In this document: piece after piece, positions 33,258-41,408 of the stretch
Layout of the letters: each line of letters opens with the position of its first letter
Numbering within the stretch: position 1 is the first letter of the stretch
Origin: Clostridia bacterium
GTDB taxonomy: Bacteria > Bacillota > Clostridia > Christensenellales > CAG-138
Assembly: GCA_017547885.1 (NCBI GenBank)
Contig: JAFYOP010000004.1
Coordinates: forward strand, 445,312 to 509,311
Direction: 5' to 3'
Length of the DNA stretch: 64,000 nucleotides
Program-made: the position numbers and the translations under genes
The notes under the pieces: generated by a model
Seen by the model: the letters and a program-made list of their open reading frames with translations, nothing else
Databases searched by the model: none
What the model was told of the DNA's origin: nothing

Positions 33258-33881
33258 ATGACAACTCAAAAGGTATATGGTTATATAAGGGTATCTACCA
33301 AGGAGCAGAACGAGGACAGGCAGTATATCGCAATGAGGGAATTCGGCGTAAACAACAGAGACATTTACATGGACAAGCAATCCGGCAAGGACTTTAACCG
33401 CCCTGCGTACAAGCGGGTCCTGCGGCTGCTGAAGCCCGGCGATGTGCTGGTGGTAAAGAGTATCGACAGGCTGGGCAGGAACTATGAGGAGATAATAGAG
33501 CAGTGGCGCATGATAACCAAGATAAGGGGAGCGGCGATCGTGGTGCTGGATATGCCCCTATTGGACACCCGGCAGAAGGACAAAGACCTTACAGGTACCT
33601 TTATTGCCGATTTGGTATTGCAGATACTAAGCTATGTGGCGCAAACCGAGCGTGAGTTTATGCGGCAGCGTCAGGCGGAGGGAATAGCCGCAGCCCGGGC
33701 CAAGGGTGTGCGCTTTGGCAGGCCCCCCATGCCCAAGCCCCCTGCATTTGAGATGTTCCGTCAGGAATGGATGAATAACGAGATATCCGCACGGGAGGCG
33801 GCAAGGTGTCTGGGGATAGACCATAAGACCTTTATAACCTGGGCAAATCAGGCGTCAGAGGCAGAAAAGGTCTGCGGATAA
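33258..33881 (+). CDS. solitary serine recombinase (resolvase/invertase type)
   Basis: The N-terminal catalytic domain has YIRVSTKEQNEDRQ with the nucleophile Ser near residue 13 and SIDRLGRNYEEI near 68; the E helix and RRPxMPKP-like hinge lead to a C-terminal helix-turn-helix. At 207 residues it is a small resolvase, not a large integrase. No transposase, inverted element or partner gene lies beside it. An inverted repeat GCAAATG/CATTTGC lies just downstream at 33889-33943. ATG follows ATGGAGG. It may be a remnant of a mobile element or a domesticated invertase. Confidence 0.9.
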   Translation: MTTQKVYGYIRVSTKEQNEDRQYIAMREFGVNNRDIYMDKQSGKDFNRPAYKRVLRLLKPGDVLVVKSIDRLGRNYEEIIEQWRMITKIRGAAIVVLDMPLLDTRQKDKDLTGTFIADLVLQILSYVAQTEREFMRQRQAEGIAAARAKGVRFGRPPMPKPPAFEMFRQEWMNNEISAREAARCLGIDHKTFITWANQASEAEKVCG

Positions 33882-33969
33882 AGGCGGAGCAAATGAAGCG
33901 GGCAGAAGGGCCGGGCTGCCCGGGAAGGCGGGGAACCATTTGCGTGTGACGGGTTGACATATGCAAAAA

Positions 33970-33997
33970 ACAGCCCTGTGTGTACAGGGCTGTTTGG
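33970..33997. terminator. bidirectional intrinsic terminator
   Basis: ACAGCCCTGT and ACAGGGCTGT form a 10-bp stem flanked by A and T runs, between the convergent resolvase and binding-protein genes. Confidence 0.82.
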
Positions 33998-34013
33998 CAT
34001 GGACTGAACCCCG

Positions 34014-35012
34014 TCAGTTGGCCTCAGCCATTACCTTTTCGCCGATGCTGTTATCCACAAGCTCGTCAAGCTTTACCCGGGCGGAAAGTTCACCTGCTCC
34101 GTCCATTATGTCCTGAAGCCTTGAGAAGGCGTCTTCCGTCATGGTGGGCACCTTGGTCCAGGAGTCGGTGGCACGGTAGCTCTTGGCTACCATGGCAAGG
34201 GTGGCAAGGTCGGTGTCAGGGAAGTAATCCTGCATGGCGGCGGCCACTTCCTCATCTGTGGCGGACCACACCCAGCACTGTGCATTGTATACTGCCCTTA
34301 CAAAGGCCTCCGCAAACTCGGGTTCCGCTGCTATGGTCTCCTGCCGCATCATGAAGGTGGTGTAGGGCACTTCGCCGCTTTCAAGGCCCATATTGGTGAC
34401 GATATGGCCCTTGCCCTGTGCCTCAAAGGCGGAGGCGGTGGGTTCAAAGAGGGTAACATAGTCCCCTGTGCCGCTTTCAAATGCGCCGCCCATAAGGTTA
34501 AACTGTATGTTGCTGATGACCTCAACATCCCTGCCCGGCTCAAGGCCGTGGCTGCGCAGCACGTACAGCAGCGTCATGTAGGGCATACCGCCGGGCCGGC
34601 CGCCAATCACCGACTTGCCCCGCATTTTCTCAAAGTCAAAGCTGTCATCCGCCTCACGGCCCAGCAGGAAGGAGCCGTCCCGCTTGGTGAGCTGGGCAAC
34701 TATCATGGGGTGATCTTCTTTGCCCTGATTCACCACGTAAATGCCGGTCTCGGGGCCCATGAGGGCAACGTCCGCCTCGCCGGAAAGCAGTGCCGTCATG
34801 CTGGCGTCGCTGCCGCCGCCGGTGACGATATCCACCTGCAGTCCCTCCTCCTCAAAGAAGCCCATGGAGCAGGCCGCGTACAGGGGCGCATAGAATACCG
34901 AGCGGGTGACCTCGTTGAGGGTAACGGTGCGAAGGCCGCCGCTTTCTGCGCCGCAGGCGCAGAGGCACAGCATCATAAGCAGGCACAGTACTGCCGCTGT
35001 CAGTCTTTTCAT
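34014..35012 (-). CDS. SsuA/THI5-like substrate-binding lipoprotein
   Basis: The start at 35012 follows GGAGGAT and gives a lipoprotein signal with CLCACG lipobox near residue 20. The rest is a type II periplasmic-binding fold of the NMT1/SsuA kind: LNEVTRSVFYAPLYAA, GFFEEEGLQVDIVTGGG, ALLSGEADVALMGPE and the RPGGMPYM region. Such proteins deliver sulfonates, nitrate or thiamine precursors to an ABC importer. No permease or ATPase gene is adjacent, so its partner must lie elsewhere or it acts alone. Confidence 0.9.
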   Translation of the reverse strand: MKRLTAAVLCLLMMLCLCACGAESGGLRTVTLNEVTRSVFYAPLYAACSMGFFEEEGLQVDIVTGGGSDASMTALLSGEADVALMGPETGIYVVNQGKEDHPMIVAQLTKRDGSFLLGREADDSFDFEKMRGKSVIGGRPGGMPYMTLLYVLRSHGLEPGRDVEVISNIQFNLMGGAFESGTGDYVTLFEPTASAFEAQGKGHIVTNMGLESGEVPYTTFMMRQETIAAEPEFAEAFVRAVYNAQCWVWSATDEEVAAAMQDYFPDTDLATLAMVAKSYRATDSWTKVPTMTEDAFSRLQDIMDGAGELSARVKLDELVDNSIGEKVMAEAN

Positions 35013-35080
35013 ATCCGGTAATATCCTCCATTGTTTTGTTGCTCCATAATATGCGCCCGCGCAAAAAGTGTGCAAAAATA

Positions 35081-35104
35081 AAAGGACGGGATCTCCCGTC
35101 CTTT
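35081..35104 (-). terminator. intrinsic terminator
   Basis: AAAGGACGGGA and TCCCGTCCTTT form an 11-bp stem; on the minus strand TATTTTTG follows, ending the ribbon-helix-helix gene. Confidence 0.82.
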
Positions 35105-35120
35105 GGTGATGCTTTGAGGT

Positions 35121-35297
35121 TTACTTACCCTTGCAGCCATCCTGAATGTTATCCAGCGCATACTCAAGGCATTGCTCAACAACAGAGGTAAATGTAGTGT
35201 TGTTTTCTTTGGCTATTTGCTCCAGCCGGCTTGCAAGATTCTCGGGCAGGCGCATTGTCTTTGTAACAGTCTTATCCTTGGGCTTAATCTCCAGCAT
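35121..35297 (-). CDS. ribbon-helix-helix protein
   Basis: A 58-residue protein with the pattern KTMRLPENLASRLEQIAKENNTTFTSVVEQCLEYAL, a beta strand followed by two helices as in Arc/CopG-type DNA-binding proteins. I choose the ATG at 35297 because GGCGG precedes it. It lies 26 bases after the surface-protein gene in the same direction and before a terminator, so the two may share a transcript. No toxin partner is visible. It could regulate the surface gene. Confidence 0.75.
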   Translation of the reverse strand: MLEIKPKDKTVTKTMRLPENLASRLEQIAKENNTTFTSVVEQCLEYALDNIQDGCKGK

Positions 35298-35323
35298 AGT
35301 CAATGCCGCCTTTCGCCAATATT

Positions 35324-36862
35324 TTAGAAGCCGAAGAACTGAGCGATGGCCGTCCAGAAGGACACATCGCCGGTCTTGGGGATTATTACCTCGGTGCATA
35401 CCACATTACCATCGGGAGTGAAGTTAGTGGTAACAGAAGTAGAGTTCCAGCGTACAGTTACCCACTTTGCGTTGGGGTCGATGCAGCCTACTGTGAAGTT
35501 ATTGCCATCGCCGGAGAAGGATACGGGCACGTTGTCAATTTCAACGCCGGTGGGCACGTCGCTCTTGGAAGTGGAGAAGCTGTTGCCGCCGTTGTAGGTG
35601 AGCTTAATGCCGCTGCCGCTGGAAGAACCGGAGTTTTCGGGTTTGGATTCACTTGCGGATCTGCATTCGCAGCCAGGAGTGGGATCGTCAGCGCCGCTGC
35701 AATCATCTTTAACAGTTACACCCTCGTGGGTATCTGTACCATAAACGCCCTGACCGCCACCATAGAGCTGGTTAAATTTACATAGGATGAGGTGGTCTTC
35801 ACCATCGTTATGAACGTGGTTATCATCAACAACTTCGTTGCCGTTTGCATCCGTAGGATGACCGTATCTGGGGTTGGAGTAAGCGGAGTTGCTGACACCT
35901 GCCTGCACTCTTACATAAGGCCAGGATGTACCTGCAAATTCGCAATAGGTATATTTTGCCCAGTCGCAATAGGTTACTGTGCAGTTTTCGGCGGTGAGCT
36001 GAGGAGCATCTGCATAGGTTTTTCCGTTAACTGTTATGGTTTTGCCGGGGTTGCCGATCAGCATGCCGCAGCGGCGATAGGCATACCACTGGTAGGAAGA
36101 TGTTACATCGTTATAAGCATCGATTCTGCAGGCAACGTCGCAGTCTTCGAGATGGATAGTTGCGTTTCCTCCGCAGCCGCCGATGAGACCGCCGGTGGAG
36201 TTATCAAAATCGCCCCACTGAGCTGCGACGGTGGTTGATTTATATACATCGCAATTTATATACTGATGTTTGCCGCTTGCCCAGCCGACAACACCGCCTG
36301 CATAGTACTGATAGTCTGCAACTGTTGAGTTGACTACATCGATGTTTTCAAATACGCAATCTCCGTATGCGCAGGCTGCAACAGTTCCGCATATTGCAGA
36401 TTCGCCGGAAATATTTGCGCCGTCCATTCTGAGGTTTTTGATGGTTGCGTCTTCAACTTTTCCAAACAGGCCCAAGCCTAAATCGCTGTAAGCATAGCCT
36501 GTATTTAAAGCCCAGGTATTCTGGCTGAGATTCTTGATGGTATGGCCTTGTCCGTCGAAGGTTCCCATAAAGGATTTATCCTGCCTGTAGGAGCCGATGG
36601 GGTTAAAGATTATTTCTTTAAGATCCAAACAAGCTCCCAGCTTTACAGTCTTACCCGCAAAAGTATTGACGTCGTCTACCAGCTCAGCAAGACCTGCCAG
36701 CTGTTCGGCAGTAGTCAGAACGAACTCGGTAGCGGTATTGTTATACCAAGAAATATCTGCGGTGCCGTCCCAAGTATCAATTACTTCGGCTGCCAGAGCC
36801 ATACCGGGAATCATGCACAGCACCATTGCTATGGCCAGCATGATGGAAATACGTTTTTTCAT
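35324..36862 (-). CDS. secreted beta-helix (GLUG-type) surface protein with degenerate sorting signal
   Basis: A clear Sec signal ends at GMALAAEV (residues 20-27). Then come parallel beta-helix repeats with FDGQGHTIKNL, GLFGKVEDATIKNL, AGGVVGWASG and GGLIGGCGG, the GLUG-like coils of bacterial adhesins. A Ser/Gly linker near residue 410 and a beta domain follow. The last residues hold IPKTGD and then a short hydrophobic end without the basic tail of a sortase signal. It is 512 residues and rich in Tyr, Asn and Cys compared with its neighbours. No sortase is nearby. Confidence 0.82.
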   Translation of the reverse strand: MKKRISIMLAIAMVLCMIPGMALAAEVIDTWDGTADISWYNNTATEFVLTTAEQLAGLAELVDDVNTFAGKTVKLGACLDLKEIIFNPIGSYRQDKSFMGTFDGQGHTIKNLSQNTWALNTGYAYSDLGLGLFGKVEDATIKNLRMDGANISGESAICGTVAACAYGDCVFENIDVVNSTVADYQYYAGGVVGWASGKHQYINCDVYKSTTVAAQWGDFDNSTGGLIGGCGGNATIHLEDCDVACRIDAYNDVTSSYQWYAYRRCGMLIGNPGKTITVNGKTYADAPQLTAENCTVTYCDWAKYTYCEFAGTSWPYVRVQAGVSNSAYSNPRYGHPTDANGNEVVDDNHVHNDGEDHLILCKFNQLYGGGQGVYGTDTHEGVTVKDDCSGADDPTPGCECRSASESKPENSGSSSGSGIKLTYNGGNSFSTSKSDVPTGVEIDNVPVSFSGDGNNFTVGCIDPNAKWVTVRWNSTSVTTNFTPDGNVVCTEVIIPKTGDVSFWTAIAQFFGF

Positions 36863-36888
36863 TTTTTATGTATCCTTCCTAAAATCAA

Positions 36889-36944
36889 CTTTTTGAGTTG
36901 TGCTTTAAGGGTATTACGGTTATTGTCAAAAGTCAACTCAAAAA
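36889..36944. repeat. inverted repeat in the surface-protein/XRE divergent promoter
   Basis: TTTTTGAGTTG (36890-36900) is repeated in inverse as CAACTCAAAAA (36934-36944), 33 bases apart. It lies between the divergent surface-protein and XRE genes and is a candidate operator for the XRE protein. No exact -35/-10 pair is convincing here. Confidence 0.55.
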
Positions 36945-37000
36945 ACGCCATTATACATATTAGAAAGCTTTTATCAAATTTTTATGCAAGGAGAATAAAA

Positions 37001-37237
37001 GTGACAATAGGTATGGCTGTAAGGCAGAGGATACTTGAGCTTTGTCAGGAAAACCGCATAACTGTCAACAAACTTGCCACCATCAGCGGCATAACCCAGT
37101 CCACCCTCAATAATATCTTTTCCGGCCGCAACAACAGCGCCACCGTTGCCACAATCAAAAAGATATGCGACGGATTAAACATTACAATACAGGACTTTTT
37201 AATGCTGAGTGCTTCCGTGATCTGGAGCAGGAGATAA
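37001..37237 (+). CDS. small XRE-family regulator
   Basis: A 78-residue single helix-turn-helix protein: VNKLATISGITQSTLNNIFSG is the turn and recognition helix, then a Cro-like TVATIKKICDGLNITIQDFL. GTG start at 37001 after AAGGAG; an ATG five codons later is an alternative. It is divergent from the surface-protein gene, with an inverted repeat between them, so it probably controls that gene and itself. Confidence 0.85.
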   Translation: MTIGMAVRQRILELCQENRITVNKLATISGITQSTLNNIFSGRNNSATVATIKKICDGLNITIQDFLMLSASVIWSRR

Positions 37238-37255
37238 AATAACATACATCAAAAC

Positions 37256-37280
37256 GGCGGCTCACAGAGCCGCCTTTTTT
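37256..37280 (+). terminator. intrinsic terminator
   Basis: GGCGGCTC and GAGCCGCC pair around ACA, followed by six T. Confidence 0.88.
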
Positions 37281-37313
37281 GCATGAATATTTATTATTGT
37301 ATTTTTAATGTAA

Positions 37314-37853
37314 TCATGCCTTGCGCTGGGCAAACTGCGTCCTGCCGTAATGCACAAGGGCCACAAAGGAGAACGCTACGGAAAGGCCGAAAACAAGGGT
37401 GCTTGCGCTGCATATGCGGGTAAGGAAGGGGGAGAAGTTCAGCTCCCTTATCAGCGCCATTACAATGCTTGTGCTGAACAGGGTGGTGGCGGCCTTGCCG
37501 AAGGTGTCCGCATAGGCCACGGCATGACAGCGCAGCATTATAAGCCCTCCCAGCATCATTATGCTTTCCTTTATAATTACCGCAATCATCATGTACTGGG
37601 GTATCCAGCCCGCCCGGTAAAAGCATATGGATATTACAAGCAGCGTCACCTTGTCCGCAACGGGGTCCAGTATCTTGCCAAGGTCGGATACCCAGCCGTG
37701 TGCTCTTGCAAGGGCGCCGTCCAGTATGTCTGTCAGCATGGACACGCCGAAGGATACACAGCATGCGGTGTAGTTGTCTTCCATAAAGAAGCAGGCGAAC
37801 ACTCCCGCCATAAGTATGCGGATGGAAGTGAGTATGTTTGGCAGATGTTTCAT
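37314..37853 (-). CDS. pgsA: CDP-alcohol phosphatidyltransferase, PgsA-like
   Basis: The 179-residue membrane protein has the family motif D-x2-DG-x2-AR-x8-G-x3-D-x3-D, seen as DILDGALARAHG...DLGKILDPVADK near residues 42-68, and about five to six hydrophobic segments. PgsA makes phosphatidylglycerol phosphate from CDP-diacylglycerol and glycerol 3-phosphate. The start lies close to a weak GAGGAAATGCA-type site. The exact alcohol substrate (glycerol phosphate rather than serine or inositol) is the likeliest option for this length but is not proved by the motif. Confidence 0.88.
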   Translation of the reverse strand: MKHLPNILTSIRILMAGVFACFFMEDNYTACCVSFGVSMLTDILDGALARAHGWVSDLGKILDPVADKVTLLVISICFYRAGWIPQYMMIAVIIKESIMMLGGLIMLRCHAVAYADTFGKAATTLFSTSIVMALIRELNFSPFLTRICSASTLVFGLSVAFSFVALVHYGRTQFAQRKA

Positions 37854-37984
37854 TGCATTTCCTCTGTGATCAATGCCATTGGCATAATATCATTATTATG
37901 ATTTAAAGATACGTCATGTACTCCGGGAATGGCAATGAACCCAGAGTGAAAGAATTGTAAAATTCGCCGAAAGGTGGAAAACCT

Positions 37985-38053
37985 ATGACAAAAAACGTAC
38001 AAAATTTAAACACGGGGGGTTCTTTCGTTGACAGGGCGGGTGCTAAAGGATAA
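37985..38053 (+). other. possible 22-codon reading frame upstream of prsA
   Basis: In the 301-base gap between pgsA and the foldase gene, an ATG preceded by AAAGGTGG opens a 22-codon frame that runs across the -35 and -10 of the foldase promoter. It could be chance. Nothing else is seen in the gap apart from that promoter. Confidence 0.2.
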
Positions 38054-38056
38054 AAT
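38028..38056 (+). promoter_or_regulatory. sigma-A promoter of the foldase gene
   Basis: TTGACA (38028-38033) and TAAAAT (38051-38056) are 17 bases apart, giving a leader of about 90 bases. Confidence 0.75.
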
Positions 38057-38154
38057 AAATAAGGTTATGTACCGGATTGACCTGAGCGGCAGCGAGCCTC
38101 AAAAGGCCTGTGCCGTCAGCGTTATAAACACACACATATTTAAGGAGATAAGTT

Positions 38155-39330
38155 ATGCGTAAGAACACCCGTACCCTTCGCCTTGCGGCAGCAGCCATGA
38201 CCCTGATCCTGGCGATGACAGCCCTGGTTGGCTGCAGCGCCGTGGTTTCCGATCCCGTGGTTGCCAAGGTTGGGGACGTTGAGATCAAGTATTCCACCTT
38301 CTACAATGCTTTCAGTACCTATGCCCAGTACGGCATCATCGACACCAGTGACGCCGTCACCGCTCAGGAAGGCCGTGATATGATCATGGACATGCTGGTT
38401 GATTCCGTAGTGCCTATGGCTCAGGCCAAGGCAGAGGGTATCACCCTGACCGATGAAGAGGCTGAGGAAGCAAAGGCAGAGGCTGTTGCCATGATGGAAA
38501 GCTATCTGACCAGCTATATGGACGATACTATCGAGGACGAGGCCGAGCGCGAGGCTGCCGCCATCAAGGGCTTTGATGCTGCATACAAGGCAGCAAACCT
38601 GAAATATGCCGACCTCCTTGTCCAGATGGAAAATGAATATCTGGATAACGCCATGGGCAATAAGCTCCTGGAGGCAGTTTATGCAGAAATAGCCGAGCCT
38701 TCTGAAGAGGACATTCAGGCCCGTTATGACGAGGAACTGGCCGCCGACGTGGAAGCCTATACCGCCAACCCCAGCCAGTACTACAATGACGGTATGTACT
38801 ATGGCTACTATGGCAACCTTCGTCCCCTGCAGGCTCCCGAGGGACTGTACTATGTAAAGCACATCCTCATCAAGAACGCCGAACTGGCCGATGAAGAGGA
38901 TAAGGATCGCGACTACAAGGCTCTTGCTCAGGAAGTAATGGACAAGGTAAACGCAGGCGAGGATTTCGAAGCTCTCATTAAGGAATACAATGAAGATCCC
39001 GGCATGGAGAGCAATCCTGACGGTTATGTTATAGGCGCTGATTTCACCGGCGTTTATGATGAACCCTTCCAGAAGGCCGCTGCCGAGCTGAAGAAGGAAG
39101 GCGATGTTTCCGGCATGGTTGAAGGCACCAACGGTATCCACATCATCAAGCGCTATGGCGACGTAAGCACTGAGCCTGTAGCTCTGGACGAGGTAAAGGA
39201 AGAGATCAAGGAGCTGGTTCTGGACGAGAAGAAGAGCGAACTGTACAGCGCAAAGGTAGCCGAGTGGAAGGAAGGCCTTGACGTGGTCACTTATGACAAG
39301 CGTGTTCAGTACGTTGGCGTAAATCAGTAA
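38155..39330 (+). CDS. PrsA-like foldase lipoprotein (parvulin PPIase)
   Basis: A signal with lipobox LVGCS near residue 25 precedes a helical N-terminal SurA-like part (residues 30-190) and a parvulin domain with YYVKHILIKNA near residue 236 and EYNEDPGMESNPDGYVI near 280, ending HIIKRY. PrsA proteins fold secreted proteins outside the membrane. The 391-residue length is longer than Bacillus PrsA because of extended acidic helices. ATG follows AAGGAG. It is monocistronic: its own promoter and terminator. Confidence 0.92.
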   Translation: MRKNTRTLRLAAAAMTLILAMTALVGCSAVVSDPVVAKVGDVEIKYSTFYNAFSTYAQYGIIDTSDAVTAQEGRDMIMDMLVDSVVPMAQAKAEGITLTDEEAEEAKAEAVAMMESYLTSYMDDTIEDEAEREAAAIKGFDAAYKAANLKYADLLVQMENEYLDNAMGNKLLEAVYAEIAEPSEEDIQARYDEELAADVEAYTANPSQYYNDGMYYGYYGNLRPLQAPEGLYYVKHILIKNAELADEEDKDRDYKALAQEVMDKVNAGEDFEALIKEYNEDPGMESNPDGYVIGADFTGVYDEPFQKAAAELKKEGDVSGMVEGTNGIHIIKRYGDVSTEPVALDEVKEEIKELVLDEKKSELYSAKVAEWKEGLDVVTYDKRVQYVGVNQ

Positions 39331-39347
39331 TAAATCAATTGCAATCG

Positions 39348-39381
39348 CATCGCCGCATGTTAAATGCGGCGATGTTTTTTT
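39348..39381 (+). terminator. intrinsic terminator
   Basis: CATCGCCGCAT and ATGCGGCGATG form an 11-bp stem followed by eight T. Confidence 0.9.
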
Positions 39382-39448
39382 ATTGCTTTTTTTATTGTGG
39401 TTTTGTATGCTAATAACTGTATGAAATGCTCTGAACGGAGAGGGAAAA

Positions 39449-40663
39449 ATGACTAAGCGTGCTTATTATAATGATGGCGCACTCAGCTGCGAGGCTGTGG
39501 TGCTGGACTGCGTTGCTGTGGAAGGCGGCTACGAGATACTTACCGATGTTACTTCCATATTCCCCGAAAGCGGCGGACAGCTTTCTGACACCGGCCGCAT
39601 AGGGGATGCGGTCATATCCCATGCCCGGGAGGATGGAGAGCTGGTGTGGCATATGGCGGACAGGGCCATTGAGAAGGGGATCAAGGTCACTATAGTGGCC
39701 GACCAGGAGCCCCGCATGGACCATACCTGTCAGCACAGCGGTGAGCATATACTTTCCGGCCTTGCCAGCAAGCTTTTCGGTGCGGTAAACGTAGGCTTTC
39801 ATATGGCGGAGGACTACGCCACAATAGACTTGGATACTTTGCTTACCCATGAGCAGATACAGCAGCTTCAGCGCGAGGCCAACAGAGCGGTACAGCGCAA
39901 TGTGCCTGTCAGCTGTGTTGTGGTGCAGGGAGAGGAGCTTGAGAACATTACCCTGCGCAAGCAGGCAAAGGGCCTTACAGGGGATATACGCATAGTTTAC
40001 TTTGACGAAGGTAACGTGGATTCCTGCACCTGCTGCGGCACTCATGTGGCGTTGTCCGGAGAGATAGGCTATATCAAGATAACTTCACATATGAAATACA
40101 AGGGCGGCACCCGTATATGGTTTGCCTGCGGCATGAGGGCCGTGGAGGATTCACTGAAGAATCAGGACATAGTGGATACACTGGCTGTGCGGTTCAGCGC
40201 CAAGGCGGAGGATGTGGTATCCGCCGTAATCCGACAGGGAGACGAGCTGAACGCAGCAAAGCATCAGCTGCGGGAGCGCACACAGCAGCTGCAGAAGTAC
40301 GTTGCGGCGGAGCTGCTGGAGGGAGCTGAAAATATCAACGGCACCCGCCTTGTAATGAGCCTCCAGCAGGGGGGCCAGATGAATGAGCTTAAGACCCTTG
40401 CGGAAAAGGTTACAGAGCAGCCGGATGCCCTTGCGGTATTGTTTGCAAAGAACGGCGATACCCTTATGTATCAGCTGGCCCGGGGCAAGGGCGTAAAGCA
40501 CAGCGTAAGGGAACTGATACAGGCCGTAAACGCCGCAGTGGGCGGCAAAGGCGGCGGACGGGATGACTTTGCTCAGGGCAGCGCGCCCATTAGCGGCGCC
40601 TCTGATGTTGAAGGCACGGTGGAACAGATAAGGAACTACTGCAAGGCTGTGCTGAAGGGCTAA
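39449..40663 (+). CDS. alanyl-tRNA editing protein (AlaX-L type)
   Basis: The 404-residue protein has the AlaRS-like second additional domain with the zinc motif HTCQHSGEHIL near residue 92 and CTCCGTH near 192, then a coiled-coil and a DHHA1 domain ending in GKGGGRDDFAQG. It removes Ser or Gly wrongly attached to tRNA-Ala. It lacks the aminoacylation domain, so it is a free editing factor. ATG follows ACGGAGAGG. Confidence 0.93.
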   Translation: MTKRAYYNDGALSCEAVVLDCVAVEGGYEILTDVTSIFPESGGQLSDTGRIGDAVISHAREDGELVWHMADRAIEKGIKVTIVADQEPRMDHTCQHSGEHILSGLASKLFGAVNVGFHMAEDYATIDLDTLLTHEQIQQLQREANRAVQRNVPVSCVVVQGEELENITLRKQAKGLTGDIRIVYFDEGNVDSCTCCGTHVALSGEIGYIKITSHMKYKGGTRIWFACGMRAVEDSLKNQDIVDTLAVRFSAKAEDVVSAVIRQGDELNAAKHQLRERTQQLQKYVAAELLEGAENINGTRLVMSLQQGGQMNELKTLAEKVTEQPDALAVLFAKNGDTLMYQLARGKGVKHSVRELIQAVNAAVGGKGGGRDDFAQGSAPISGASDVEGTVEQIRNYCKAVLKG

Positions 40664-40700
40664 AAATGCCAAAATATATAGATGAAATCTAAAAAATCCA

Positions 40701-40860
40701 TTGACAAAAGCCTGTGATGTGGTATAATAACCCACGGTAAAAGCAGAAGCAGCCCGCTTCTCACCCGCCGGCGGCACAGTCAGGCGCGGTATCACGGCAA
40801 TAATAAACCATGTGGTTTAGTGTGTTCAGCGGGTAGATTCTGCCCGCTGAATTTTATTTT
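40701..40860 (+). promoter_or_regulatory. promoter and leader attenuator of infC-rpmI-rplT
   Basis: TTGACA (40701) and TATAAT (40723), 16 bases apart, give a start near 40735. The leader contains a GAAGCAGCCCGCTTC hairpin, a GC-rich middle part and a terminator: TTCAGCGGG (40825-40833) with CCCGCTGAA (40843-40851) and a T-rich tail right before the infC ribosome site. In Firmicutes this operon is controlled by an L20-responsive leader of this general form. L20 binding is inferred. Confidence 0.75.
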
Positions 40861-40876
40861 ATGGAGGTGTCCCACC

Positions 40877-41392
40877 ATAGCCAAGGAAGAACTTCAGATC
40901 AATGAAGAAATTCGCGACAAGGAAGTGCGCCTTATCGACGAAGAAGGAAACCAGCAGGGTATAGTACAGCTGGATGTGGCTTTCCGCATGGCCGACGAAG
41001 CCGGACTGGATCTGGTCAAGATCGCTCCTCAGGCCACTCCCCCCGTATGCAAGATAATGGACTACGGCAAGTACAAGTTTGAGCAGGGCAAGCGCGAGAA
41101 GGAAGCCAAGAAGAACCAGAAGGTTATCGAAGTAAAGGAAATTCGTCTTTCCGCCACTATCGATACCCACGATATGGAAGTTAAAGCCAAGGCTACCGAA
41201 AAGTTCCTTAAGAACGGGGACAAGGTAAAGGTGACCATCCGTTTCCGCGGCCGCCAGATAAAGCACGGCGACCTGGGCCTGGATGTTATGGATGCCTTTT
41301 ATGAAATGGTCAAGGACAGTGCTGCGATCGATCGTCCTGCAAAGCAGGAAGGCCGCAATATGTTCATGATATTAACACCTAAAACCAATTAA
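40877..41392 (+). CDS. infC: translation initiation factor IF-3
   Basis: The 171-residue protein starts with AKEELQINEEIRDKEVRLIDEEG, the typical IF-3 N-terminus. It continues with the linker-rich KREKEAKKNQKV and the C-terminal domain KVTIRFRGRQIKHGD. The only in-frame initiator at the right distance (8 bases) from GGAGGTG is ATA at 40877; there is no ATG, GTG or TTG. E. coli and Bacillus infC start with AUU, which makes IF-3 check its own synthesis, and ATA here implies the same autocontrol. Confidence 0.95.
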   Translation: MAKEELQINEEIRDKEVRLIDEEGNQQGIVQLDVAFRMADEAGLDLVKIAPQATPPVCKIMDYGKYKFEQGKREKEAKKNQKVIEVKEIRLSATIDTHDMEVKAKATEKFLKNGDKVKVTIRFRGRQIKHGDLGLDVMDAFYEMVKDSAAIDRPAKQEGRNMFMILTPKTN

Positions 41393-41408
41393 TACAGGAG
41401 GAAACCCC

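Noticed and set aside
33258-35012. An integrated element bounded by attachment sites around the recombinase
   Set aside because: No direct repeats, tRNA gene or other mobile genes are visible; the enzyme is a small resolvase, not an integrase.
36542-37000. An upstream extension of the XRE gene at 37001
   Set aside because: It would lie antisense to the surface-protein gene. The GTG at 37001 has AAGGAG and the usual domain start.
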